Origin: Rhynchospora pubera
Taxonomy: Eukaryota > Streptophyta > Magnoliopsida > Poales > Cyperaceae
Assembly (NCBI GenBank): GCA_028095005.1
Contig: CM051461.1
Coordinates: forward strand, 43,264,812-43,328,811
Direction of reading: 5' to 3'
Length of the DNA: 64,000 nt
The notes below the pieces were generated by a model, which was not told where the DNA came from, did no database searches, and saw only the letters and a program-made list of their open reading frames with translations. Made by a program: the position numbers and the translations under genes. Positions 34,200 to 45,277 of the stretch are shown one piece after another. Every line of letters starts with the position of its first letter. Positions within the stretch are counted from its first letter, which is position 1.

Positions 34200-35703
34200 C
34201 CGAAATTTTAAAAAATAATACTAAACTAATATAATATATTAAATATAGTATCAATATAATAATATTTTTTTAAATAGTATCACGAGATCGGAATCCCAGA
34301 TTCCGAACGCAAGATCGGACTAAGATCGGAATCCCGGATTCCGACCTTAGCTAAGATCGGAATCCGAGATTCCGATCTTAGCTTTTTAATTTTTTTATAT
34401 ATTATTTTTTTTTATTTAATTTATTAATTAGTTAAATAATTAGAAAAATAGATAATATATTGTAAAAATATTGAAAAAATATGGAAAAAATCAGGAATAA
34501 TTAAACTAAATTTTATATGTAATTTAGTATTTTTTGGGAAAATTAATTTTTTTTTCCTTTTATTAGTTTATTAATTAGTTAATTAATTAGAAAAATAGAT
34601 AATATATTCTAAAAATATTGAAAAAATATAAAAAAATCAGGAATAATTAAAAAAATTCTATATGTAATTTAGTATTTTTTTTGAAAAATTAAATTTATTT
34701 TCCTTTTAATTAATTTATTTAATTAAATATAAATTTAATTAATTTATTTAATTAAAAAATGAATAATTAAGTATAAATTTTTAATTAATTTAAACAACCA
34801 TTTGATATGCGTTCCGGATGTCGTCCTCAGTATATATTATTTTCATATTATATATTAAACAATCATATCGAGATTGCGTTAGAAAGGAATCACACGAGAT
34901 TGATGTTTTACTGAGACGGAGAAAAAAGACTAAATTCACTTGATTTACTGCATTTCTCTTTTTAATGATTAATTTATGATGTTAAAAATATTTTTAGTAG
35001 TTTAGAGTGGTTTTTAGGTTTGCAAACTTTCAAAGTGGATTTTGGAGGTCCAGAGAGCGTTTTTTGGCTTCGAAAATGGTCGTTACGGGGTTCTACCCAA
35101 GTAACATATGTAGATCTCGTCGCCAGCTTTCCGGATTGTGCTCGATCGCCCCAAACGGACCTTCCTATCAAAAGTTAAGCATGTTTAAAGTTTTAATGTT
35201 CAAATTATGCCTTTGTATCCCTGCAAATGCAGAAAGGATTAATAAAACTTTGAACATTCTGAAAGGATTATGCCTTTGTATCCCTGCAAATTCTGAAAAT
35301 TTATAATCCTTTCTAAATGGTACAATTCATTTAATTAAATAAGTTATAAAAATTTATATTTTAATTAAATAAATAAATTATAATGAAAACAAATTTAATT
35401 TCCCCAAAAAATACTAAATTACATATAAAATTTAATTTAATTATTCCTGATCTTTTCCATATTTTTTCAATATTTTTACAATATATTATCTATTTTTCTA
35501 ATTATTTAACTAATTAATAAATTAAATAAATAAAAAAAAATAATATGTATAAAAATTAAAAAGATAAGATCGGAATCTAGGAATTCGATCTTACGTTCGG
35601 AATCCCGGATTCCGATCTCGTGATACTATTTAAAAAAATATTATTATTTTGATACTATTTTTAATATATTATATTAATTTAATACTATTTTAAAATTTTT
35701 CGG
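34200..35703. mobile_element. 1.5-kb foldback element with 9-bp target duplication (MULE-like)
   Basis: TIRs start CCGAAA and end TTTCGG. The flanks carry a perfect 9-bp direct repeat TGCCGCACA (34191-34199 and 35704-35712). The arms are several hundred bp long and contain atagtatcacgagatcggaa and clusters of the palindrome GGAATCCCGGATTCC. The centre (34800-35310) is different, GC-richer, and holds two copies of atgcctttgtatccctgcaaat. No transposase is seen, so it is non-autonomous. A 9-bp duplication is typical of Mutator-like elements. Confidence 0.75.
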
Positions 35704-35712
35704 TGCCGCACA

Positions 35713-36424
35713 GTATTCAGGCCCACGCAAAGTAAAGAATGAACATGAAAAGGAGATTAAGCAGAGTCCAAAGAAGTTCTAGACTTCCAGCCATCACAAA
35801 TAACTGAAATGCCACCAGAAGTTGCTACCGTATACCGCCATAAGTTTATATTTCAAATTTTAAATATCGAATTCTAACTGTTATTTTTCACGAGGGAAGT
35901 GCCTATATATTCTTATGATTTTTAAAGTTTGTCTTTGGGAGAGATTCCAATTCCATAAATTTTTTATGCTACAATTGTTACAACTTTTCTTTATAAAAAT
36001 TTCAAACATCGAATACAAAAACATTTGGTCTTATTTGATTCAATAACTGTTCATTTGATACTCGATCAAGATGCCAAAAATAAACATTTCTTATTAGCTC
36101 TGACAAATTGATTTTAATACGTTCAATTTTTTTTTGACCTTTTAATTAGGTATCAAATGAACATCAACTTATAAAGAAATATATATTTATGAAATATATC
36201 GCTCTTTAAACTAAATAAAATTAGTGATGTGGATTTAAACTTTGAATTTGGAATTTTGAAATACTAATAAGATAAAAAAAATTATGGTATTTGTGGCCCA
36301 AAAATTTGTGGTATTGAAATACTCCTCTTTATTTTGTAGTAGATCGACATATCAAAAAAGTGAAGAGGATTCGAATGCTAGAAGTTTTATGTGTAACGCA
36401 ATGCCAAAAGTTTTTTAATATTAT
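35713..36424. other. Intergenic stretch left of element C
   Basis: AT-rich, without an ORF or repeat that I can name. It ends in GTATT, the target site of element C. Confidence 0.5.
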
Positions 36425-36429
36425 GTATT

Positions 36430-37833
36430 TGTTGTTCCTAAGGGGGCGGCTTAATCAAGGTTTAGCGGAAGCAATTAAGATTTTAGATCGGTTTGGTATG
36501 AACTATCCTAACACAATTCAATTGGTACCCAATACAAGCAAGCACACAAGCAATTCACAATGCAAGATAATAAAGAGAGAAAGAGAGAGAGAAATTGAAC
36601 ACGCGATGTGATTACGGAATTCACAACTTCGAACCGAATCACCTCGTCACAAGGACACTCGAGGCGGATCGGCCTAACTCGAATGGCACAACGGCCTCAA
36701 AGGAGAAGAGCTCTCAACCTATTCCAACCTACACCTAGCGACAATGTCGGGGCGGTGGTGTTTGAGGCTACTAAATCTCTCAAGATGGTCTAGCTATGAA
36801 AAGCTCAAGTGGGAGAGTATCCCTATGCTCAAAGGCTCAATTCTGGTCTAATTTTGCAAGGCAAAGCTCTCTAACTCGTTTGTTGGAGAGAGAACAAGGG
36901 GTGGATATATATAGGGCTCGAAATGAGCAGTTCCCCAGCAAAAACTGGACACAGCGTTGTACAACGCGGAATAGCGTTATACAACGCTGGAATATGACCG
37001 TTGTAAATTCTAACGGCTCTTTAAAATAGCCGTTGGTCTGTCAGAGCGTTGTGCAACGCTATTTGCCGTCGCACAACGAAGGAGTGTATAACCAAAGGAA
37101 AGCTCCGACAATTCCGTTGGAAATTGTCAGAGCGTTGCTTGCCACTGAATGGCGTTACACAACGTTAAAGGGAGACAAAAGGAACAACTCTGACAAATTC
37201 AACAGAGCGTCGTACAACTCTATATACCGTCACACAACGCTAACGTTACCCAACGCTGAAAGACGTTGGCTAACGTTGCCCGAAACTTTGCATGTAAAAA
37301 CAACTGTTTACATGGGACAGCGCTGTCTGAACAGCACAGCTATCTTGGGATTTTTGTGGCGTTGTGCAACGCTATATGGCGTTGCACGATGGTACTCAGA
37401 AAATTTTCCAAGTTTTTTAACTGCAGCGTTGTACAACACTACTGAGCGTTGTACAACGTTGTGAATCAGCGTTGCCTAACTCTATATAGCGTTGTGCAAC
37501 GTTGATTCACAAAAGTATGAATTTAGCTGTTCTAGCGTTGTGTGCCACTATCTAGCGTTGTACGACGCTAGGTCACTGAAAACAGGATTTTGATGGTTAA
37601 TTGAGCTTTTCGCTATCTAGACCATTTCAAGGATAAACAAGGACTAAAGTATACCTTCTATCCTAGTCTAAACTAGCCTACAAGCTCTCTAAAAACTTGA
37701 TCTTGATCTTTCTTAAAACTTTTATCCAAGTCCTCATAAATTGTATCTTCTTCCTATAAAACTCAAAGAAGATTGTTAAATACCAAATGATATTGTTTTG
37801 TTATCGACAAACCTAGAGACGTTTAGTACAACA
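36430..37833 (-). repeat. 3' LTR of element C
   Basis: 1404 bp, TGTTG...CAACA. It lacks about 97 bp that the other LTR has near 40501-40600; the deletion joins attacggaattc to acaacttcg. A TATA box (minus strand) is at about 36905-36912. The paired-palindrome array lies at 36952-37571, on the U3 side. Confidence 0.92.
36952..37571. repeat. Paired-palindrome array in LTR U3 of element C (left copy)
   Basis: About ten pairs of 10-bp near-palindromes related to GTTGTACAAC, the two starts of a pair being exactly 20 bp apart. One example is GTTGTACAAC at 37428 and again at 37448. The spacers are 10 bp and usually end in GC. Many sites extend to AGCGTTGTACAACGCT. On the minus strand the whole array is upstream of the TATA box. 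Confidence 0.85.
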
Positions 37834-38133
37834 ATCTCCCCCTTTTGACGATTTGCAAAACAATACCATTAGTAAAGCGATTAAATTTTGGCATTTCACA
37901 AGCTTTACTACAATTCTTCCCATTTTTGTAAATCGACAAAAAGTGAAAATTGTAGCAAGCTCCCCCTAAATTTATGGCTCCCCCTTAATTTTGGAGAAAA
38001 GGAATTGGAGAACCAATTTAGAGCACTACACAAAGTAGTGTGACCAAATTTAACCTCTCAAACAAAAATAAGATAGAAATAAAGAGGCTTCCCCTAAAAA
38101 TTTGGCTTATAAGACCGGGGGTTAACTTGGTAT
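37834..38133 (-). other. 3' untranslated region of element C with polypurine tracts
   Basis: Read on the minus strand, the tract aaaagggggagat (37848-37836) abuts the 3' LTR and is the likely plus-strand primer. Two more tracts, ttagggggagc (near 37961) and attaagggggagcc (near 37976-37990), lie 100-150 nt before it. There is no ORF here. Confidence 0.7.
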
Positions 38134-40254
38134 TTAGGCCACATTGGTTACCATACCACTAGTTGTACCACTAGAGATACAAGCTTTTGGAACCCACTTA
38201 CCTTTGGACTCACCATTTGGTTTCCTAAGTTTGCATTCCAACGAGATATGACCATTTTGACAACAATAGTTGCAATATGCATTGGTTGGCTTAGGCATGG
38301 TAGAACCCTTGACAAAATGAGAATAGTAATGGGCTCTAAGATATTCGGCCTTCTTCTTAAGATCATAGGATGAGGCATTAAAATCCTTTTTGCGATCCTT
38401 TTGAAAATGTTGGGAAACATTCTTTTTATGCCCATTGGATTGAGCTTTGTGGTTTTGAGAAGAGTGTTGCTCTTTAAATTCATAAAACCATCCATCGGGT
38501 CCTCTAAAATAAATTTTATTGGACGCCTTTGGAACAAAAATCTTCTTTTCTTGATTTTGCAAATTCTTTTCGTTTTGCACTCTAGTGTTTCTAGGTTTCC
38601 TTTGGTACATATGTGCATGACCACGAGAATTCCTAGGTTTTTGAAATTGTGTGTTTTGTGCAACTTGTTTCCCATTTTTGTATGACAAGTTCTTTTTCTT
38701 GGTTTGATAAGACTTTTGGTAACCAAGACCGGACTTGTCATGAGGCTTTTGACCTTTGAAAAGGTTTTTCAAATCCGTTTTAGGAACTTGGGCTAAAACC
38801 GGTTTTTCAAGTTGGTTTTCAAGCTCCTTTATTTTAGCCTCATACTCACCCATCTTAGAAGTAAGCTCATCTACCTTGGTTTTTGAGGTTTCTATGGTAT
38901 CGGCTTTCCTAACCAAGGCATCATGGGTAGCATCAAGAATAGAATTCAACCTATCGCAATCAACATATTTGGTTGAACAAGTTGGTTCATCATCACTCTC
39001 ACTATCACTACTACTAAGAGATTCATTGAGAGGAAGATATACCTTAGGAGAGCTCGACTTTGGTGAAGTTGGTGGAGATGGAGGTGGTGTTGCCTTACGC
39101 GCTTGAAGTAGCGGATGGACAAATCTTGTCCCTTGATTGAACTCATTGAGGATGTCCTTCACGAAGTCATCTTCCACATCATCCGTTGAGAATACCACCT
39201 CTTCCACATTTGCCACCAAAGCATACACCTCATGAGAATCCGAATCGGATGAGCTTGTTCCGGATTCAACATCCCACAAGGCATGCATGGCTTGAGCCTT
39301 CTTCTTTTCCTTCTTGTGCTTAGGCTTTGGCTTGTCGGTTTGCACTTGAGGGAAAAGCTTGTGACACTTGTGCATGGAATGCCCTTCTTTGTTGCACACA
39401 AAGCACAACTCCCATTCATCATTGGCTAATCTCTCATTGTTGAACTTCTTCTCATGCTTGAGCAACCCACGAAACATCTTCTCAATCACCGCCTCTTGCT
39501 TTGTCTCATCAAGCTCGTAGAGGTTCAATGGTGTTTGATGTGGGTATCGGCGATGAGAGGATCGAGATGATGTTGTGGAGGCGGGATTGCTTGTGGAGGT
39601 CATGGCTAAGGTTCTTGGAGGATGCTCTAGTTTGGCGAGTTGCTTGAGCTTCTCCTCAACACATCGAAGCTCGGTGTACATTTGCTCCGGGGTGTACTCA
39701 TGGTCCATCCGGATAATGGTCTCAAGCGACGTAATGTGAGCATCCCATTCGTGCCTTCTACTCATAGCTCGCATCATCTTCCCTACAATCTTGTCATTTG
39801 TTAGGGGCTCACCTCCTTCGGTGAATTCATTTTGGAGTTGTACAAGACGAGTGTACATATCCTCAATGGATTCACCATCCTTTATGTGAAAATTCTCAAA
39901 TTGAGAGTACAACTCATACAATTTAGAATGCCTAATTTGAGAATTTCCCTCATAACGGGTGAGGAGAGCCATCCACATATCGTGTGCTAGATCAAAACGA
40001 CTAAGGGTCACACCAATTGATTCATGGACCGAGGCTAATATGGCATTAACCGCACAATCATTGTCCCTTTGGTTATCACGGGACTTCTTGGTCAAATCGG
40101 TAGAATTTGGTTTAAGTTCGGGGGTATACCGATTTTCTACCACATGCCAATATCCCAATATATTGAGGTAGTTCACCATGCATCTCTTCCAAAAAGAGAA
40201 ATTTTTACAATTTTGGCCTAATTTTTCCGGTCTCTCTACAAATCGAGCCGCCAT
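38134..40254 (-). CDS. Gag protein of element C (706 aa)
   Basis: An intact single frame. Residues 1-210 are a copia-type gag domain of the UBN2/DUF4219 kind (LGQNCKNFSFWKRCMVNYL, WMALLTRYEGNS, FENFHIKDGESIEDMYTRL, TELRCVEEKLKQL). A first CCHC zinc knuckle is at 284-297 (CFVCNKEGHSMHKC). A Ser/Asp-rich acidic stretch is near 325-430, a coiled coil near 440-490, and a basic Asn/Lys/Gln-rich part follows. A second CCHC knuckle is at 661-674 (CNYCCQNGHISLEC). The gag of element D is homologous along its whole length. Gag forms the particle that packages the RNA. With an intact gag but no pol, C is a candidate trans-mobilised element. Confidence 0.88.
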   Translation of the reverse strand: MAARFVERPEKLGQNCKNFSFWKRCMVNYLNILGYWHVVENRYTPELKPNSTDLTKKSRDNQRDNDCAVNAILASVHESIGVTLSRFDLAHDMWMALLTRYEGNSQIRHSKLYELYSQFENFHIKDGESIEDMYTRLVQLQNEFTEGGEPLTNDKIVGKMMRAMSRRHEWDAHITSLETIIRMDHEYTPEQMYTELRCVEEKLKQLAKLEHPPRTLAMTSTSNPASTTSSRSSHRRYPHQTPLNLYELDETKQEAVIEKMFRGLLKHEKKFNNERLANDEWELCFVCNKEGHSMHKCHKLFPQVQTDKPKPKHKKEKKKAQAMHALWDVESGTSSSDSDSHEVYALVANVEEVVFSTDDVEDDFVKDILNEFNQGTRFVHPLLQARKATPPPSPPTSPKSSSPKVYLPLNESLSSSDSESDDEPTCSTKYVDCDRLNSILDATHDALVRKADTIETSKTKVDELTSKMGEYEAKIKELENQLEKPVLAQVPKTDLKNLFKGQKPHDKSGLGYQKSYQTKKKNLSYKNGKQVAQNTQFQKPRNSRGHAHMYQRKPRNTRVQNEKNLQNQEKKIFVPKASNKIYFRGPDGWFYEFKEQHSSQNHKAQSNGHKKNVSQHFQKDRKKDFNASSYDLKKKAEYLRAHYYSHFVKGSTMPKPTNAYCNYCCQNGHISLECKLRKPNGESKGKWVPKACISSGTTSGMVTNVA

Positions 40255-40294
40255 GACCGAAAACCGAGATTAAGAATAGCTTAATCGAGGTTCC

Positions 40295-40307
40295 CGCTCT
40301 GATACCA
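40295..40307 (-). other. Primer binding site of element C
   Basis: The minus strand reads TGGTATCAGAGCG, complementary to the 3' end of initiator methionine tRNA as in most plant copia elements. It is separated from the 5' LTR by 3 nt, the same spacing as in element D. Confidence 0.9.
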
Positions 40308-40310
40308 CTT

Positions 40311-41811
40311 TGTTGTCCCTAAGGGGGGCGGCTTAATCAAGGTTTAGCGGAAGCAATTAAGATTTTAGACCGGTTTGGTATGAACTATCCTAACACAATT
40401 CAATTGGTACCCAATACAAGCAAGCACACAAGCAATTCACAATGCAAGATAATAAAGAGAGAAAGAGAGAGAGAAATTGAACACGCGATGTGATTACGGA
40501 GTTCCGACCCGCTAGAAGAAGCTAGCCTTAGTCGTACGTCTCCGGGAGTTCCGCTACCACGAAAGGGCGCGCTCCGTTCAATTCCAACAAGAACGGGACT
40601 ACAACTTCGAACCGAATCACCTCGTCACAAGGACACTCGAGGCGGATCGGCCTAACTCGAATGGCACAACGGCCTCAAAGGAGAAGAGCTCTCAACCTAT
40701 TCCAACCTACACCTAGCGACAATGTCGGGGCGGTGGTGTTTGAGGCTACTAAATCTCTCAAGATGGTCTAGCTATGAAAAGCTCAAGTGGGAGAGTATCC
40801 CTATGCTCAAAGGCTCAATTCTGGTCTAATTTTGCAAGGCAAAGCTCTCTAACTCGTTTGTTGGAGAGAGAACAAGGGGTGGATATATATAGGGCTCGAA
40901 ATGAGCAGTTCCCCAGCAAAAACTGGACACAGCGTTGTACAACGCGGAATAGCGTTATACAACGCTGGAATATGACCGTTGTAAATTCTAACGGCTCTTT
41001 AAAATAGCCGTTGGTCTGTCAGAGCGTTGTGCAACGCTATTTGCCGTCGCACAACGAAGGAGTGTATAACCAAAGGAAAGCTCCGACAATTCCGTTGGAA
41101 ATTGTCAGAGCGTTGCTTGCCACTGAATGGCGTTACACAACGTTAAAGGGAGACAAAAGGAACAACTCTGACAAATTCAACAGAGCGTCGTACAACTCTA
41201 TATACCGTCACACAACGCTAACGTTACCCAACGCTGAAAGACGTTGGCTAACGTTGCCCGAAACTTTGCATGTAAAAACAACTGTTTACATGGGACAGCG
41301 CTGTCTGAACAGCACATCTATCTTGGGATTTTTGTGGCGTTGTGCAACGCTATATGGCGTTGCACGATGGTACTCAGAAAATTTTCCAAGTTTTTTAACT
41401 GCAGCGTTGTACAACACTACTGAGCGTTGTACAACGTTGTGAATCAGCGTTGCCTAACTCTATATAGCGTTGTGCAACGTTGATTCATAAAAGTATGAAT
41501 TTAGCTGTTCTAGCGTTGTGTGCCACTATATAGCGTTGTACGACGCTAGGTCACTGAAAACAGGATTTTGCTGGTTTATTGAGCTTTTCGCTATCTAGAC
41601 CATTTCAAGGATAAACAAGGACTAAAGTATACCTTCTATCCTAGTCTAAACTAGACTACAAGCTCTCTAAAAACTTGATCTTGATCTTTCTTAAAACTTT
41701 TATCCAAGTCCTCATAAATTGTATTTTTTTCCTATAAAACTCAAAAAAGATTGTTAAATACCAAATGATATTGTTTTGTAATCGACAAATCTAGAGACGT
41801 TTAGTACAACA
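40311..41811 (-). repeat. 5' LTR of element C
   Basis: 1501 bp, TGTTG...CAACA. TATA (minus strand) at about 40883-40891. It keeps the segment gagttccgacccgctag...cgggactac that the 3' LTR has lost. That segment is also found in the LTRs of element D, which shows common descent of the LTRs. Confidence 0.92.
40930..41550. repeat. Paired-palindrome array in LTR U3 of element C (right copy)
   Basis: The same set of about ten palindrome pairs with 20-bp spacing as in the left LTR, nearly unchanged, again upstream of the TATA box on the minus strand. Confidence 0.85.
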
Positions 41812-41816
41812 GTATT

Positions 41817-43104
41817 AAATTTTAAAATATAAATGTTAAATTTACATTGTTGATATTGTCCATTTTCACGAGAGAAGCATTCAAAATCAAATTTTATAAT
41901 TTTTGAACTTTGTTTTATATTAGATCGAGATGCCATATAGAGTGAATGCATAGTGTGAATTGTGAAACATTCAATAAATTTATTGTTCGACTTCGTCATC
42001 TGAGATCTAAATTTGAAATATAAATGGTTTTAATATAATATGGCACAGAAAATTTATTGAATTAAAACATTCCGTTTTTAAGAATAGAAAAACTATTCTC
42101 TTGCACCTCATATTCAGAACCTCTTTAACGGAAAGTACTAGTTATTTAACAAGCAAAGTATATTATATCTGAATTAACAAGTATTACTATTTAGTATGCA
42201 AAGTGTGCAATTTTACCAAATATTAAGGAAATATGAGTTTAAAACTTTGTTGAACAAATAAAATTTTTATTTCCAAATTTTTTTTCTACTAATAAGAGTA
42301 TAAAAAATCACAATCAATCATAACGCTTCTTCGTTAATGTACATTTGATGTTTTAAATACAAATAGTTGGCGCAGATGAGGTGTAGTTATCACACCATTA
42401 AAATACAATTTTGAAGGCACTGAAATTTAAGAGGCATTTTCGTTCATCGAAGAGTTTAATTTAACAAATATACTGTATTTGATTTAATTTAAATTCTCAA
42501 CTGTTTTTTTTTTCTGGTCCCAAGATCTTCAACTCAACCTGAATTTTAAATGTGAGCATTTAATTAAGATATTATATTATGTATATAATCAATATTGATT
42601 TTGATTCGAACCAGCATTCATGGGAAGCAGTGGATATCAATATAAACAATTTATAATTTAATTTTAATATATGTTTGTGTGATGAGAAATTGCCAGCTTG
42701 ACACAGATCATAATAAGTGCCTCCGTACCTCGCAATCTTCTAGAAAATAAAATTGACAGATATTAAACAGAGAAACCTAAGGAGTCAGGACCTAAACATG
42801 CCTTTATTGCGCACAATAATCAGATCTAATGTAGAACCTAGTTGCGGGGATTGCTCAAAAATTAATGCCACGACCCAGGAGCTGAGTCATGTTTGTACGG
42901 TATCGCAGTCTTCTGAGGCGTTTGTAGTGTGAGAATCCATTGAATGGGTCATCTTAGCCCTGGATGTTTGTTTGTTTATTTATTTTTTTTTAATGATGAC
43001 AATGTCTTGGACTAATTCATGGTTTTGTTACTAAATCGGAACTTAATTTCTGCCAATATCCATATACTGAACATTGAAATTTGAGAATATTCTTCTTTTT
43101 CTCA
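41817..43104. other. Intergenic AT-rich stretch
   Basis: No gene or repeat that I can name; short open frames only. Confidence 0.5.
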
Positions 43105-43113
43105 AATATTTAT

Positions 43114-43517
43114 GAGAAATGCTAGAGTCTAATATATTGGATGGATGGGGTTCGTATTTGTCCAATACGATCGGTTTCACGTTATTGAATTTTAAATGAC
43201 CCATCCGTACCCGTTCAATATGTTCTTCATATTGAAAACTTATAAGAAACAAATTTTTACATTTTCTTTTCAAAAATTTTTACTATTTTTTTTGGTATTA
43301 TAGAAAATCGTTGTTGTTGGACGATCCATAATTTTTATATCATCAATTTTCTAAAATATCAAAAAAATAGTAAAAAATTATAAAAATTAGTTTCTTATAA
43401 GTTTTCAATGTGAAAAACGTATTGGATGGTTTGGATCAGTCGTTTGGTATTTGAATTGTGAGAACGATCATATTAGACGGACTCATCCGTCCAATATATT
43501 AGATACTAGCATTTCTC
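43114..43517. mobile_element. 404-bp palindromic MITE with 9-bp target duplication (MULE type)
   Basis: The ends are GAGAAATGCTAG and CTAGCATTTCTC. A perfect 9-bp duplication AATATTTAT is at 43105-43113 and 43518-43526. The arms are inverted copies (tattggatggatgg / ccgtccaatata; acttataagaaac / gtttcttataagt). The centre gaaaatcgttgttgttgga matches the element at 14258-14580. Confidence 0.85.
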
Positions 43518-43526
43518 AATATTTAT

Positions 43527-44661
43527 ACACCGTGAGATATATAGTTACAACTTTTGAAGAATAAGAATCTTGATGATATACTATATATAAATTTGAGATT
43601 GCATGAAATTCATAGTGTATACATATATATTTAATTTGAAAAAAAGAACATATAAATACTTCTGTATGCTGTGGAAAACAATAAATTCTTCTTATTTCCT
43701 TTTCTCTTGAATTTATTATGGAAAACAATAAAAGAATATAAATAGAAAAACTGCGCCCCCCCATCCCAAGTTTTTAATTAATTGCTTTTGTTGTTAAACA
43801 TATAATTTTAGTAAAAAGAAACTTTTAAGAATTAAATATATCAAATGCATGGACATGAACGACAGAAATAATAAAGAAACAACAACAACAACAACATATT
43901 ATTCACAACGTTCTTACGACCTTGACTATTTTATGTCTTTCTAGATTCTAAAGAGTTATATGCAATAAGACCGTAATATTTCATTGTCAACCTCTCCGTG
44001 TCCTTGAATAATTATTATGCCAAATTCTAAATTATACGTGTTTTCTTTTAATTGCCTATAGTAGATATAAGAAAAACGATTTTTAGTGCTGTGATTCCGA
44101 TGCACTCAAAGTATAATTAATAATGCAGCACACAAATTAGGAAAAATACCTTTTATTTGATAGAAATATGAACATGCATGTATGAAAATTATATTTGTAC
44201 AGAGTTTACACTTCTTAACTGTATAGAACTTAAAAAAATTCATATGTAGCGTATTATTACCCAGGTACCTCAAATATACAGGCTAATAATTAACAATCAT
44301 TTTATCCTCAGGCGATAAAAAAGTTCAGAAAATAATTACCCGATTTAGAAAGACCTTGATCAAAATGTTTTTTTATGTGGATATATTTCATTCCATTTCA
44401 TTTCAATTGATTTTTCATGATTTCGTTGGATCTAATAAGACATAAATTCCAACCAAATGATATCAAATTCGTTCAATTTGATCTGAAAATTTTCTAATGA
44501 AATGAAATAAAGTGAAATCCCAGGTTAAAAAAAAAAAAGGATTTTGATCAGGAACAAAGACTGACATATAACTATATAAGTATGGTCATACATAACAATG
44601 CGATTGCAACATTAGCTGTTTTCCAGACTAGATATACTATTTCTGAGAATGAAGTACCATC
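43527..44661. other. Intergenic AT-rich stretch
   Basis: It holds a short C-run (43755) and a small inverted-like block (atttcattccatttcatttcaa / gaaatgaaataaagtgaaat, 44385-44520). No gene was found. Confidence 0.45.
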
Positions 44662-44812
44662 GGAGCCGTTTGGATCGTTTAGAAATTTGGAGAAGTTGCA
44701 ATTTCTAGAAATAAATTTATTGAAAAATGTGTAACTTTGTGAAGAGTTTGGATTGTTTATTATGGTAGGAAGATGAAATTCCCCAAATTCCTTGGGTAAT
44801 CCAAACAGCCCC
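44662..44812. mobile_element. MITE, family 2 (copy 2)
   Basis: The ends are ggagccgtttggat and atccaaacagcccc, with a 3-bp duplication ATC on both sides. It contains the core tgtgtaactttgtgaagag. Confidence 0.7.
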
Positions 44813-44998
44813 ATCACTAAGCATGTTTGATTTTTGAATATTCATGGGTTTATTACATAATAAAAACATATAGAAAGGAGTTGTAAACTTGTAATTCGAC
44901 ACGAGATTTGGTCGTAAGTCTTAACCATTAATTCTTGTTAGAAACAGTAAACCCATGTCCTTGCATGTGCACCAATTCGCCATCTCTCCAGCTACAAG

Positions 44999-45277
44999 TA
45001 GGCCTGTCTAACGTCCACGACGTACACGGAAAATAGATATTCCGTTATCTGTTCCGTTGCAGAAACGGTACATACCAGCAATTTCGTTAGCCGTTCCGTT
45101 TGGACGGAACGTGACGGAACGACTAAAATTGAACTATATACCACACAAACGAATGACGAAATTCGTTCCGTTAGCCGTTCCGTTTCAGAAACGAAATACA
45201 AATCTGTACCGTTAGCCGTTCCGTTAGAACGGAACAGCCACGGAATCACGTGGACGAATACTCCGTCTGCAGGTCTA
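44999..45277. mobile_element. hAT-type MITE, family 1 (copy 4)
   Basis: TAGGCCTG left, CAGGTCTA right, and a perfect 8-bp duplication GCTACAAG (44991-44998 and 45278-45285). The interior is almost entirely gttccgtt/aacggaac blocks in both orientations. Confidence 0.88.

Larger units (their letters stand above)
36430..41811 (-). mobile_element. Element C: gag-only Ty1/copia retrotransposon (5.4 kb)
   Basis: Two LTRs (36430-37833 and 40311-41811) flank one gag ORF. A 5-bp target duplication GTATT (36425-36429 and 41812-41816) marks the insertion. PBS and polypurine tract are in place for minus-strand orientation. There is no protease, integrase or RT, so it must rely on another element. The LTRs differ by roughly 14 substitutions plus one 97-bp deletion, so the insertion is fairly recent. 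Confidence 0.92.

Noticed and set aside
36796..37464. Frames of 77 and 143 codons in the LTR of C, repeated at 40774-41442
   Set aside because: They lie in LTR U3, are driven by the palindrome repeats, and the two copies are the two LTRs. No protein-like features.
36952..37571. CRISPR-like array
   Set aside because: The sites are palindromic, of variable sequence and paired at 20 bp, with no constant repeat or regular spacer and a plant context. This is not CRISPR.
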